Shown piece after piece: positions 8,446 through 17,203 of a DNA stretch of 64,000 bases (its first letter is position 1; every line of letters begins with the position of its first letter). The stretch is from Kitasatospora gansuensis (GTDB lineage: Bacteria; Actinomycetota; Actinomycetes; Streptomycetales; Streptomycetaceae), in NCBI RefSeq assembly GCF_014203705.1, contig NZ_JACHJR010000001.1, positions 4,960,001-5,024,000 on the forward strand, written 5' to 3'. A program made the translations under genes and the position numbers. The notes under the pieces were generated by a model. That model was not told the DNA's origin and did not search any database. It saw only the letters and a list, made by a program, of their open reading frames with translations.

Positions 8446-9641
8446 CCTTCGAAGAGATGTGGGCGGAGCTGCTCCCCGTGGGCCGCTCCGCCTCCTCCGG
8501 GGGCTACCGCCGGCACGCCTGGAACTCGGCCGACGCCGAGTGCCGGGCCTGGTTCGAGCAGCAGGCCACCAACCGTGGCCTGGCCTACGAGCTGGACCGC
8601 AACGGCAACCAGTGGGCCTGGCTGGGTGATCCTCGGGGTGACGGCGCGATCGTCACCGGCTCGCACCTGGACTCCGTCCCGGACGGCGGCGCCTTCGACG
8701 GCCCGCTCGGGGTGGTCTCCTCCTTCGCCGCCCTGGACGAACTCCGGGACAGGGGGACGGAGTTCACCCGCCCGCTGGCGATCGTCAACTTCGGCGACGA
8801 GGAGGGCGCCCGGTTCGGCGTGGCCTGCATCGGCTCCCGGCTGAGCGCCGGGGTGCTCGGTCGCGAGCAGGCGTACGAGCTGCGCGACGCCGACGGTGTC
8901 CGGCTGCCCGACGCGATGGAGCGGGCGGGGTACGACCCGGCCGCGATCGGCGCGGACGACGACCGGCTGCGCCGGATCGGCGCCTTCGTCGAGCTGCACG
9001 TCGAGCAGGGCCGGTACCTGACGGAGGATCAGCCGATCGGGGTGGCCAGTGCGATCTGGCCGCACGGCCGCTGGCGGTTCGACTTCCACGGCGAGGCCAA
9101 CCACGCCGGGACCACCCGGATCGAGGACCGCCGCGACCCGATGCTGACCTTCGCCGACACCGTCCTGTCGGCTCGTCAGCAGGCCGAACTGGCCGGGGCA
9201 CTGGCCACCTTCGGCAAGGTCGCGGTGGAGCCGAACGGCACCAACGCGATCGCCTCGCTGATCCGCGGCTGGCTGGACTCCCGGGCGGCCGACGAGACCG
9301 TGCTGACCGAACTGGTCGAGCGGATCCGGCAGTCCGCGCTGCGGCGCGGCGAGCAGGACGGCGTCCGGGTCGAGCTGACCCGCGAGTCGTACACCCCGGT
9401 GGTCGACTTCGACGGACCGCTGCGCGACCGGCTGGCCAAGCGCCTGGGTGGCGTACCGGTGCTGCCGACCGGAGCGGGACACGACGCCGGGATCCTGGCA
9501 TCGGCCGTCCCGACCGCCATGCTGTTCGTACGTAACCCGAGCGGGGTCTCGCACTCCCCGGCCGAGTACGCCGAGCAGGCCGACTGCCTGGCCGGAGTGA
9601 CCGCGCTCGCCGACGTCCTGGAGGATCTGGCGTGTCAGTGA
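8442..9641 (+). CDS. M20-family amidohydrolase (allantoate-amidohydrolase-like), probable N-formylglutamate hydrolase of the hut pathway
   Basis: This 399-residue protein belongs to the HyuC/AllC branch of M20 zinc hydrolases: metal-ligand regions [11 protein letters not shown] and [10 protein letters not shown], the ELHVEQG segment, the dimer-domain HAGTT block, and a C-terminal [10 protein letters not shown] His. By similarity alone it would be called allantoate amidohydrolase. It sits between hutU and hutF with overlaps on both sides, and the cluster contains no hutG. The missing step is hydrolysis of N-formylglutamate to glutamate and formate. I infer that activity from context. GTG at 8442 is the coupled start. 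Confidence 0.85.
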   Translation: MTFEEMWAELLPVGRSASSGGYRRHAWNSADAECRAWFEQQATNRGLAYELDRNGNQWAWLGDPRGDGAIVTGSHLDSVPDGGAFDGPLGVVSSFAALDELRDRGTEFTRPLAIVNFGDEEGARFGVACIGSRLSAGVLGREQAYELRDADGVRLPDAMERAGYDPAAIGADDDRLRRIGAFVELHVEQGRYLTEDQPIGVASAIWPHGRWRFDFHGEANHAGTTRIEDRRDPMLTFADTVLSARQQAELAGALATFGKVAVEPNGTNAIASLIRGWLDSRAADETVLTELVERIRQSALRRGEQDGVRVELTRESYTPVVDFDGPLRDRLAKRLGGVPVLPTGAGHDAGILASAVPTAMLFVRNPSGVSHSPAEYAEQADCLAGVTALADVLEDLACQ

Positions 9642-10981
9642 CCACCTACTGGGCGGAGTACGCCTGGCTGCCGCACGTCAACGGTCCGGCGGTCGAGCGG
9701 GACGTGCTGATCTCGGTGGCGGACGGCCGGATCACGGCGGTCGCGCCGGACAGCGGGCCCTGCCCGCCCGGCGCGGTCCGGCTGACCGGGCTGCTGCTGC
9801 CCGGCCAGGCGAACGCCCACTCGCACGCCTTCCACCGCGCGCTCCGGGGCAGCGTCCAGGTCGGCTCCGGCACCTTCTGGACCTGGCGGGACACCATGTA
9901 CCGGTTCGCCGGTGCGCTCGACCCGGACAGCTACCTGGCGCTGGCCACCGCGGTCTACGCCGAGATGGCGCTCGCCGGGATCACCAGCGTGGGCGAGTTC
10001 CACTACCTGCACCACGCCCCCGGCGGCGGCCGGTACGCCGACCCGAACGCGATGGGCCACGCCCTGATCGAGGCGGCGGCCCGGGCCGGCATCCGGATCA
10101 CCCTGCTGGACACCTGCTACCTCTCGTCCGGCTTCGGCGCCGAACCGACCCGGCACCAACTCCGGTTCAGCGACGGCGACTCGGACGCCTGGGCGGAACG
10201 GGTCAGCGCCCTCAAGCCGGCCGAACACGCCCGGATCGGTGCCGCCGTGCACTCCGTCCGGGCCGTCCCCGCCGCGCAGTTGAGCACCGTCGCCCAGTGG
10301 GCCACCGCAGCGGACGCCCAACTGCACGTCCACCTCTCGGAGCAGACCGCCGAGAACGACGCCTGCCTCACCGCCCACGGCGTCACCCCGACCAGGCTGC
10401 TCGCCGACCACGGCGTGCTCGGGCCGCGCACCTCCGCGGTGCACGCGACCCACCTGACGGACCAGGACATCCAGCTGCTCTCGGACTCCTCGACCAACAT
10501 CTGCATGTGTCCCACCACCGAACGCGACCTCGCGGACGGCATCGGGCCCGCCCGGCGGCTGGCCGGCGCGGGCTGCCCGATCACCCTCGGCAGCGACAGC
10601 CACGCGGTGATCGACCCGTTTGAGGAGGCCCGGGCCCTGGAGCTGGACGAACGCCTGCGCACCCGCACCCGCGGCCACTGGACGGCGAACGCCCTGCTCC
10701 GCGCGGGCAGCGAGGACGGCCACGCCTCGCTCGGCTGGCCCGAGGCGGGCCGGATCGAGGCCGGCGCCCTGGCCGACTTCACCGTGCTGGCCCTCGACTC
10801 GGTCCGCACCGCCGGGCCGCCGCCGGAACTCGGCGCCGAGACGGCCGTCTTCGCCGCCTCCGCCGCCGACGTCCGCCACGTGGTGGTCGGCGGCCGCCAC
10901 ATCGTCAAGGACGGGCACCACCAACTCGTCCCCGACGTCGCGACCGCCCTGAGCACGACAATCGCCGCCCTCCGGTCCTAG
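9632..10981 (+). CDS. hutF: Formimidoylglutamate deiminase
   Basis: This 449-residue amidohydrolase-superfamily enzyme converts N-formimidoyl-L-glutamate to N-formyl-L-glutamate and ammonia. The metal site is built from the HxH of GQANAHSHAFHRALRG, the HVHLSEQTAEND His, and the Asp of LGSDSHAVIDPFEEAR. These and the length match HutF. GTG at 9632 lies 7 bases after GGAGG at 9620-9624; a second GTG at 9638 would make a 4-base overlap but is 13 bases from the site, so 9632 is preferred. The cluster thus uses the formylglutamate branch of histidine degradation instead of HutG formimidoylglutamase. Confidence 0.93.
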   Translation: MSVTTYWAEYAWLPHVNGPAVERDVLISVADGRITAVAPDSGPCPPGAVRLTGLLLPGQANAHSHAFHRALRGSVQVGSGTFWTWRDTMYRFAGALDPDSYLALATAVYAEMALAGITSVGEFHYLHHAPGGGRYADPNAMGHALIEAAARAGIRITLLDTCYLSSGFGAEPTRHQLRFSDGDSDAWAERVSALKPAEHARIGAAVHSVRAVPAAQLSTVAQWATAADAQLHVHLSEQTAENDACLTAHGVTPTRLLADHGVLGPRTSAVHATHLTDQDIQLLSDSSTNICMCPTTERDLADGIGPARRLAGAGCPITLGSDSHAVIDPFEEARALELDERLRTRTRGHWTANALLRAGSEDGHASLGWPEAGRIEAGALADFTVLALDSVRTAGPPPELGAETAVFAASAADVRHVVVGGRHIVKDGHHQLVPDVATALSTTIAALRS

Positions 10982-10991
10982 ACTGCGAAGC

Positions 10992-11026
10992 GTGTGCCCG
11001 AGAGGGGCTGATCCTCTCGGGCACAC
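10992..11026 (+). terminator. Strong hairpin terminator after hutF
   Basis: Arms GTGTGCCCGAGAGG (10992-11005) and CCTCTCGGGCACAC (11013-11026) are perfectly complementary over 14 bases with a 7-base loop, 10 bases after the hutF stop. The following CCTTTC is only weakly T-rich, as is common in actinobacteria. It implies that hutI has its own promoter or is reached only by read-through. Confidence 0.8.
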
Positions 11027-11050
11027 CCTTTCGCGGCCCCGGACGTCAGC

Positions 11051-11169
11051 CACCAGGGGCTCGGGGAACTGCGACGCCGACCCCAGGAGCGTTCAACGTA
11101 CGTACCGGGTCAGGCACTTTGCATTTTGACCCGCACGCCAGATCTCCTCGCAGTTCCCCGAGCCCCTGG
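11051..11169 (-). repeat. Dispersed intergenic repeat, copy A, folded into a 22-bp-arm inverted repeat before hutI
   Basis: A 67-base unit (11051-11117, read on the minus strand) matches the unit at 25271-25337 at 63 of 67 positions. Its outer arm (11053-11074) is repeated as a perfect 22-base reverse complement at 11148-11169, so the whole region can fold into one long hairpin. Inside is a second stem, CGGGTCA (11106-11112) with TGACCCG (11127-11133). The structure ends 20 bases before the hutI GTG and would lie in its 5' leader. GGGGCTCGGGGAACTGCG-like sequences are, to my knowledge, frequent in streptomycete intergenic DNA. Confidence 0.8.
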
Positions 11170-11189
11170 ACCGTAGAAAGGCCCGCTCT

Positions 11190-12341
11190 GTGAGCACGCT
11201 CATCACCAACCTCGGTTCCCTGGTCACCAACGACCCCAGCCTGGGCACCCTCACTGACGCCGCCGTGGTGATCGACGGAGACCGGATCGCCTGGGTCGGT
11301 GCGGCCGCCGCCGCCCCGCAGGCCGACGCCCGCTTCGACGCCGAGGGCCGGGCGATGATCCCCGGCTTCGTCGATTCGCATGCCCACCTGGTCTTCGCCG
11401 GTGACCGCACCGCCGAGTTCAACGCCCGGATGAGCGGCCAGTCCTACACCGCCGGCGGTATCAGGACCACCGTCGCCGCCACCCGCGCCGCGACCGACGC
11501 CGAGCTGGAGGCGAACCTCACCCGCTTCATCGGCGAGGCGCTCCGCCAGGGCACCACCACCATCGAGTGCAAGTCGGGCTACGGCCTGACCACCGAGGAC
11601 GAGGCGCGTGCTCTGCGGATCGCCGCCGCGCACACCCCGGAGACCACCTACCTCGGCGCCCACGTGGTCGCGCCGGAGTTCAAGGAGGACCCGGCGGGCT
11701 ACGTCGAGCTGGTGACCGGCGAGATGCTGGACGCCTGTGCCCCGCACGCCCGTTGGGTGGACGTGTTCTGCGAGCAGGGCGCCTTCGACGGTGACCAGGC
11801 CCGGGCGATCCTTACCGCCGGGGCGAAGCGCGGGCTGATCCCGCGGGTGCACGCCAACCAGCTGCACCACGGCCCGGGCGTCCAGCTCGCGGTCGAGCTG
11901 GGGGCGGCCTCGGCCGACCACTGCACCCACCTGACCGACGCCGACGTGGACGCGCTGGCGAACGGCGAGACCGTCGCCACGCTGCTCCCCGGCGCGGAGT
12001 TCTCCACCCGGGCGAAGTACCCGGACGCCCGCCGCCTGCTGGACGCGGGCGTCACCGTCGCGCTCTCCACCGACTGCAACCCGGGCTCCAGCTTCACCAG
12101 TTCGATGGCCTTCTGCATCGCGGTCGCGGTCCGCGAGATGGGCATGACCCCGGACGAGGCGGTGTACGCCGCCACCGCCGGCGGCGCGCGCGCTCTGCGC
12201 CGGACGGACGTCGGCCTGGTGGCACCCGGCGCGCGGGCCGACCTGCTGCTGCTGGACGCGCCGTCCGCCGTGCACCTGGCCTACCGTCCGGGCGTCCCGC
12301 TCACCGCCGCCGTCTGGCAGGACGGCGTCCGCAAGGTCTGA
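11190..12341 (+). CDS. hutI: Imidazolonepropionase
   Basis: This 383-residue metal-dependent amidohydrolase converts 4-imidazolone-5-propionate to N-formimidoylglutamate, the third step of histidine degradation, supplying HutF. Seen are the HxH metal motif in [14 protein letters not shown], the substrate-loop region [10 protein letters not shown], a later metal His in RVHANQLHH, and STDCNPGSS in the last third. Length is slightly shorter than the usual 400 or so but no motif is missing. GTG at 11190 follows GAAAGG. The gene is separated from hutF by a terminator and the dispersed repeat, so its expression may differ from that of hutU-hutF. Confidence 0.95.
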   Translation: MSTLITNLGSLVTNDPSLGTLTDAAVVIDGDRIAWVGAAAAAPQADARFDAEGRAMIPGFVDSHAHLVFAGDRTAEFNARMSGQSYTAGGIRTTVAATRAATDAELEANLTRFIGEALRQGTTTIECKSGYGLTTEDEARALRIAAAHTPETTYLGAHVVAPEFKEDPAGYVELVTGEMLDACAPHARWVDVFCEQGAFDGDQARAILTAGAKRGLIPRVHANQLHHGPGVQLAVELGAASADHCTHLTDADVDALANGETVATLLPGAEFSTRAKYPDARRLLDAGVTVALSTDCNPGSSFTSSMAFCIAVAVREMGMTPDEAVYAATAGGARALRRTDVGLVAPGARADLLLLDAPSAVHLAYRPGVPLTAAVWQDGVRKV

Positions 12342-12346
12342 ACACA

Positions 12347-12381
12347 CGTCAGCGGGCCGGTAGGGCACCGGCCCGCTGACG
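12347..12381. terminator. Bidirectional hairpin terminator between hutI and the POT transporter gene
   Basis: Arms CGTCAGCGGGCCGGT (12347-12361) and ACCGGCCCGCTGACG (12367-12381) form a perfect 15-base stem with a 5-base loop. It lies between the stop codons of two convergent genes, 5 bases from one and 12 from the other. Confidence 0.88.
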
Positions 12382-12393
12382 CTTGAGCAGAAG

Positions 12394-13902
12394 TCAGTGC
12401 ACGTCGCCCATCAGCTTCACGACCTTCTTCCGGTACATCAGCAGCGCCACCCCGGCCAGCACGGCCAGCAGGCCCTGGGAGGCGAAGTACCAGGTGCTGC
12501 CCGTGGAGTCGCCGACCAGCAGCTGGATGATCGAGGCGGTGCAGTCGCCCGCCGTGACGGCGAGGAACCAGATGCCCATCATCTGGCTGGCGTACTTGGC
12601 GGGCGCCAGCTTGGTGGTGACGGAGAGTCCGACCGGGGAGAGGGTCAGCTCGCCGACGGTCTGGATGAAGTAGACCAGGGCCAGCCAAAGCGGGGTGACC
12701 TTGGCGCCACCGGTGGCGGCGGCCATCGCCAGCATCATCACCAGGAACGAGCCGCCGATCATCAGCAGGCCGAAGGCGAACTTCACCGTGGTGGACGGGT
12801 TTCGCCGGCGTCGGTCCAGCCAGATCCAGAGCCAGGCGAAGACCGGGGCCAGCGCCATGATGTAGAGCGGGTTCAGCGACTGGAACCAGCTGCTCGGGAA
12901 CTCGAAGCCGAACACCGAGAGATCGGTGTTGTCCTTCGCGAACAGGTTCAGCGTCGAGCCGGACTGGTCGTAGATCATCCAGAACACGGCGGCCGCCACG
13001 AAGAACCAGACGTACCCGTTCATCTTGGACTTCTCGTCGGCGGTCAGGTCCTTGTCCCGGCGCAGCCGGGCGAAGTAGACCACCGGGATCACGATGCCGG
13101 CGATGGAGAGCGGCCAGATCAGCCAGTCGATGCTCAGGCTGCCGGTCAGCGCGACCACCGCGTAGAACACCACGGCGGCGGCCAGCCAGAGGGCGGCCTT
13201 GCGGAGCACGGCCCGCTTCTCCTCGGCGCCCATCGGCGCGGCGACCACGCTGCTGCGCTCGCTCAGGTGGCGGCTGCCGAGCAGGTACTGGACCAGGCCG
13301 ATCGCCATGCCGACGCCGGCCAGCGCGAAGCCGAGGTGCCAGCTGACCTTCTCGCCGACCGTGCCGATCACCAGCGGGGCGACGAAGGCACCGAGATTGA
13401 TGCCCATGTAGAAGATGGTGAAGCCACCGTCGCGGCGCGGGTCGTTGGGGCCGTCGTAGAGGTGGCCGACCATGGTGGAGATGTTGGCCTTGAGCAGACC
13501 GGAGCCGATCGCGATCAGGCCGAGCCCGGCGAAGAAGGTCGCCTCGGGCGGCAGGGCCAGCGCGAAGTGGCCGAGCATGATGATGCCGCCGCCGATCGCG
13601 ACGGTCTTCCGGGCGCCGAGGAAGCGGTCCGCGATCCAGCCGCCGGGCAGGGCGAGCAGGTAGACCATGGCGTTGTAGACGCTGTAGACGGCGGCCGCCG
13701 TGGCGGCCTGCATGCCGAGCCCGCCCTTGGAGACCTCGGCGGCCATGTAGAGCACCAGCAGGGCGCGCATCCCGTAGAAGCTGAACCGCTCCCACATCTC
13801 CGTCATGAAGAGGGTGGCGAGTCCGCGGGGGTGCCCGAAGAAGGTGGGGCCGCTGCTGGTCGGGCTCGGCGCGGTGCCGACGTCCAGAGTTGTTGACGCC
13901 AT
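12394..13902 (-). CDS. POT/PTR2-family proton-coupled oligopeptide transporter
   Basis: This 502-residue polytopic membrane protein imports di- and tripeptides with protons. The N-terminal TFFGHPRGLATLFMTEMWERFSFYGMRA holds the family's ExxER-type proton-coupling motif, the PTR2 signature appears in GGWIADRFLGARKT and the FTIFYMGINLGAF segment, and about 14 helices are evident. A loop near residues 225-290 is longer than in most MFS proteins, as is typical of bacterial POTs. The ATG at 13902 has AAGGA upstream. A fossil of a close paralogue lies 260 bases upstream on the same strand. Confidence 0.93.
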   Translation of the reverse strand: MASTTLDVGTAPSPTSSGPTFFGHPRGLATLFMTEMWERFSFYGMRALLVLYMAAEVSKGGLGMQAATAAAVYSVYNAMVYLLALPGGWIADRFLGARKTVAIGGGIIMLGHFALALPPEATFFAGLGLIAIGSGLLKANISTMVGHLYDGPNDPRRDGGFTIFYMGINLGAFVAPLVIGTVGEKVSWHLGFALAGVGMAIGLVQYLLGSRHLSERSSVVAAPMGAEEKRAVLRKAALWLAAAVVFYAVVALTGSLSIDWLIWPLSIAGIVIPVVYFARLRRDKDLTADEKSKMNGYVWFFVAAAVFWMIYDQSGSTLNLFAKDNTDLSVFGFEFPSSWFQSLNPLYIMALAPVFAWLWIWLDRRRRNPSTTVKFAFGLLMIGGSFLVMMLAMAAATGGAKVTPLWLALVYFIQTVGELTLSPVGLSVTTKLAPAKYASQMMGIWFLAVTAGDCTASIIQLLVGDSTGSTWYFASQGLLAVLAGVALLMYRKKVVKLMGDVH

Positions 13903-14154
13903 GAGTGGGGGTTCCTTGTGGCGGCGGGGGCAGGGACCAGAACACTCTACGTCGCTGTTTCAGTGGCTATCAGGGGACAAGGCCCCATTTAGGCCCAATG
14001 CCCGGGCAAAGAGAAACGCCATCGGATGGCATGGATCGATGGTCCCGGTGAAGTACGTCCTTGAAAACGCAGCCGTCGCGACCGAATCTCTCGCCCATCA
14101 CATGATCAGTCCGAAAATCCCACCCGGGCGCCGAGGGCCCGCCCCGCTCACGCT

Positions 14155-14172
14155 CTGTGAACTAGTTCACAG
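14155..14172. promoter_or_regulatory. 18-bp perfect palindrome at the end of the POT fossil
   Basis: CTGTGAACTAGTTCACAG is a perfect palindrome covering the last codons and the TAG of the degraded transporter gene. Its symmetry is that of a dimeric repressor site. It lies about 250 bases upstream of the intact POT gene and about 370 upstream of the response regulator. A second palindrome, GCCATC-G-GATGGC, lies at 14018-14030. Confidence 0.4.
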
Positions 14173-14389
14173 CCCCCATCAGCCGCTTGATCCGGCTCGC
14201 GGCCAGCCAGATCGCCACCCCGCAGACCGCCGATCAGCACCGCCCGGCGGGCACCCCAGAGCCGGTCGGCGATCCAGCCGCCGGGGCGAGCCCGCGCGGG
14301 TGACCGAAGAAGGCGTGCTCGTCCCCCGGCGGCATCCCCGACGCGGAGTACGGCTCCGACTCGTCCCGCAGTACCGCCTCGCCGGCCAC
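14162..14389 (-). pseudogene. Collapsed remnant of a POT-family peptide transporter
   Basis: Only about 230 bases remain of a gene that is normally about 1500. In order on the minus strand, fragments resemble the N-terminus (DEHAFFGHPRGLA, compare TFFGHPRGLA in the intact neighbour), the PTR2 signature (PGGWIADRLWGARRAVLIGG) and the extreme C-terminus (GVAIWLAASRIKRLMGAVN followed by TAG, compare VVKLMGDVH). The fragments are in different frames. A GTG at 14389 with GGGAGG upstream may be the old start. At least two large internal deletions are needed. The rest of the 641-base stretch 13903-14543 holds only promoter-type sequence. Confidence 0.75.
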
Positions 14390-14543
14390 CCGTACCTCCC
14401 GCGTCCGCTGGCCCTCTGCCGGCCCACGCTACGAGCCGACGGGCCGTCAGGCGCCCCGGCGGTGCCCCGGTTGCGCCGTCCGGGCCGTCCCGGGCGGCCG
14501 AAGCCCCTGAACGACGTGTCGCACTCGGACTACCATCTGCCAC

Positions 14544-15218
14544 ATGACCTGTGTGCTGCTGGCCGAGGACGACCCGGCGATCTCCGAACCGCTGGCCCGT
14601 GCGCTCCGACGGGAGGGCTACGAGGTGCTCGTCCGCGAGGAGGGCCCCGGGGCGCTCGCGGCCGGACTCACCGAGGACGTCGACCTGATCGTGCTCGACC
14701 TCGGCCTGCCCGAGATGGACGGTCTCGAGGTGGCCCGCCGGCTCCGCGCCGAGGGCCGGACCTGCCCGGTGCTGGTGCTCACCGCCCGGGCCGACGAGGT
14801 GGACACTGTGGTCGGCCTGGACGCCGGGGCGGACGACTACGTCACCAAGCCGTTCCGGCTGGCCGAGCTGCTGGCCCGGGTCCGGGCCCTGCTCCGGCGC
14901 GGCAACGTGGACCAGCTGACCACCGGCGCGCACGGCGTGAAGATCGACATCGAGTCGCACCGCGCCTGGCTGGGTGAGGAGGAGCTGACCCTCTCCGCCA
15001 AGGAGTTCGAGCTGCTCCGGGTGCTGGTCCGGGACGCCGGCCGGGTGGTCACCCGGGAGGAGATCATGCGGCAGGTCTGGGACACCACCTGGTGGACCTC
15101 GACCAAGACCCTGGACATGCACATCTCCTGGCTGCGCAAGAAGCTCGGCGACGACGCGGCCAACCCGCGCTACATCTCCACCGTCCGCGGCGTCGGCTTC
15201 CGCTTCGAGAAGAACTGA
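14544..15218 (+). CDS. OmpR/PhoB-family response regulator
   Basis: This 224-residue protein has a receiver domain (acidic EDD near residue 9, phospho-acceptor Asp in LIVLDLGLPEMDG, Lys in YVTKPF) and a C-terminal winged helix (LSAKEFELLRVLVRDAGRVVTREEI through TVRGVGFRFEKN). It is the cytoplasmic, DNA-binding half of the two-component system with the kinase that starts 17 bases downstream. The ATG at 14544 directly precedes the receiver fold. The regulon is unknown; a target outside the operon is likely because the convergent GtrA gene and the purine genes are not typical targets. Confidence 0.92.
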   Translation: MTCVLLAEDDPAISEPLARALRREGYEVLVREEGPGALAAGLTEDVDLIVLDLGLPEMDGLEVARRLRAEGRTCPVLVLTARADEVDTVVGLDAGADDYVTKPFRLAELLARVRALLRRGNVDQLTTGAHGVKIDIESHRAWLGEEELTLSAKEFELLRVLVRDAGRVVTREEIMRQVWDTTWWTSTKTLDMHISWLRKKLGDDAANPRYISTVRGVGFRFEKN

Positions 15219-15234
15219 TCAGGGGTCAGCCCGC

Positions 15235-16479
15235 GTGAAACGCCGGATGATCAACTCGCTGCTCGGCGTGGTCCTGGTGATGGTGGTGGTGTTCTGCGTC
15301 CCGATCGCGCTGATCGAGAAGCAGTCCATCGTGAACGCCGCCGACGCCCGGGTGGACGCCCAGGCGGTCCGGGTGCTCGGCCTGGTGGAGAGCCGGCTCG
15401 CGGCGCAGGAGCCGATCACCGGGGAGAAGTTCACCGCCCAGCTCCCCGAGGGCGGCTACGTCACCATCGCGGTGCCCGGGCAGCCGGTGCTGGCGATCGG
15501 TACCCCGCCGGGGCCGCCGGTGCTGAGCGCCACCGAGTCCGGCGCCGACGGCGAGACGGTCACCGTGGTGCAGTCCCGCGGCGGGGTGGACCACGAGATC
15601 GCCAACATGCTGCTGCTGCTCGGCGTGGTCGCGCTGCTCGCGGTCCAGGCGGCGGTGGCGCTCGCGGTCTGGCAGGCCAAGCGGCTGGCCCGGCCGCTGG
15701 TCGACCTGGCCGAGACCGCCGAGCGGCTCGGCTCCGGCGACCCGCGGCCCCGGGACCGCCGGTACGGCGTCCCCGAGCTGGACCGGGTGGCCGAGGTGCT
15801 GGACGCCAGCGCCGAGCGGATCGCCCGGATGCTCTCCGCCGAGCGCCGGCTCTCCGCCGACGCCTCGCACCAGCTCCGCACCCCGCTCACCGCGCTCTCG
15901 ATGCGGCTGGAGGAGATCAACACACTGGCGAGCGAGCCGGACACCGTGAAGGAGGAGTCCACCATCGCGCTCCAGCAGGTGGAACGGCTCACCGACGTGG
16001 TGCAGCGGCTGCTCACCAACCAGCGCGACCCGCGCAGCCCCACGGCGGTGGTCTTCGAGCTGGACGAGGTGGTCAAGCAGCAGCTGGCCGAGTGGAGCCC
16101 GACCATGCGCGGCACCGGCCGCACCCTGCGGGTCGAGGGCCTGCGCGAGGTCCGGGTGCTGGGCACGCCGGGGATGGTGGCCCAGGTGCTGGCCACCCTG
16201 ATCGAGAACTCGCTGATGCACGGCGCCGGGACGGTCATCGTCCGGGCCAGGCCGTCCGGCCGTTCGGTGGTGGTCGAGGTGCAGGACGAGGGCCCCGGCG
16301 TACCGACCGAGCTGGGCAACCGGGTCTTCGAACGGGCCGTCAGCGGCCGCAACTCCACCGGCATCGGCCTCGCGGTGGCCCGGGACCTGGCCGAGGCGGA
16401 CGGGGCGCGGCTGGAGCTGCTCTCGCTCCAGCCGCCGGTCTTCGCGCTCTTCCTCACCCGGGCGGACGAGGAGAACTGA
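15235..16479 (+). CDS. Sensor histidine kinase (HAMP-HisKA-HATPase)
   Basis: The 414-residue kinase has a first membrane helix (residues 5-25), a short extracytoplasmic segment, a second helix (about 125-145), and a HAMP-like linker ending near 190. The H-box is ADASHQLRTPLTALSMRLEE, and the HATPase domain has an N-box (TLIENSLMHG) and G-boxes (VQDEGPGV, STGIGLAVARDLAE). The H-box has HQLRTP instead of the common HELRTP, as in some streptomycete kinases. It forms an operon with the preceding regulator. The small sensor domain suggests that it senses a membrane or envelope signal. Confidence 0.92.
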   Translation: MKRRMINSLLGVVLVMVVVFCVPIALIEKQSIVNAADARVDAQAVRVLGLVESRLAAQEPITGEKFTAQLPEGGYVTIAVPGQPVLAIGTPPGPPVLSATESGADGETVTVVQSRGGVDHEIANMLLLLGVVALLAVQAAVALAVWQAKRLARPLVDLAETAERLGSGDPRPRDRRYGVPELDRVAEVLDASAERIARMLSAERRLSADASHQLRTPLTALSMRLEEINTLASEPDTVKEESTIALQQVERLTDVVQRLLTNQRDPRSPTAVVFELDEVVKQQLAEWSPTMRGTGRTLRVEGLREVRVLGTPGMVAQVLATLIENSLMHGAGTVIVRARPSGRSVVVEVQDEGPGVPTELGNRVFERAVSGRNSTGIGLAVARDLAEADGARLELLSLQPPVFALFLTRADEEN

Positions 16480-16491
16480 GACCGGGTCAGC

Positions 16492-17007
16492 TCACTTGGC
16501 GTACTGCGGCTGCAGCGCGGCCTCGGCGGGCGCCGGGACGGTGGCGGGCTCGGCCAGCTCGGGCAGCGCCTTGAAGACCCAGGTGCGGTACGAGAAGAAT
16601 CGGAAGACCGTACCGGCGGCCAGGCCGACCACGTTCTTGGCGATCAGCTGCTCGGCGTGCGAGGAGTAGCCCAGCACGTGCACCGAGAAGGCCAGGATGC
16701 CGTTCTCGATCAGCATGCCGATCCCGCTGAAGATCAGGAAGAGGGTGATCTCGCGCTTGCGGGACGCGGCGTCGCGGTCGGCGTACAGCCAGTACCGGTA
16801 GCCGATGTAGTTGGTGCCGATCGCGACCGCAGTGGCGATGAAACCGGCCAGCGAGCCGATCACACCGGGCGTCTGGAGGCAGACCCAGAAGACCCCGGCG
16901 TTGACCACCACACCGACCAGACCGATGACCGCGAAGCCGGTCACCTCCCGGGAGAGGCTGCGGAGCTTCTGCGTCAGCGAGGCCTTCGGGCCGGTCGTGC
17001 TCGTCAT
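16492..17007 (-). CDS. GtrA-family membrane protein
   Basis: This 171-residue protein has four transmembrane helices (about residues 22-44, 48-70, 85-105, 115-140), with the GtrA signatures FAVIGLVGVVVNAGVFW, NYIGYRYWLYAD and FRFFSYRTWVFK. GtrA proteins are thought to move polyprenyl-linked sugars across the membrane or assist glycosyltransferases. Its stop lies 12 bases from the convergent kinase stop, and it is divergent from purK (196 bases between starts). The region 17008-17203 between the starts holds the two promoters but no clear palindrome. Confidence 0.9.
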   Translation of the reverse strand: MTSTTGPKASLTQKLRSLSREVTGFAVIGLVGVVVNAGVFWVCLQTPGVIGSLAGFIATAVAIGTNYIGYRYWLYADRDAASRKREITLFLIFSGIGMLIENGILAFSVHVLGYSSHAEQLIAKNVVGLAAGTVFRFFSYRTWVFKALPELAEPATVPAPAEAALQPQYAK

Positions 17008-17203
17008 CCGCGGGTCTCCAGTGTGTGCCGACGAAACGTTGCTCGCGTGGGCTGCTTCGCAAGCACATCATCCGACAGTGTGCTTCGGGCCCGGCCATCC
17101 AGGCTACTCGCTCCCGTCGGACCCTCCGTCGCGCTCCGTCCGTCCCGCCCCACCGGCGACGGCTGGTGCACCGCCCCCGACCGGCCCGGATATCCTGGGC
17201 AGC

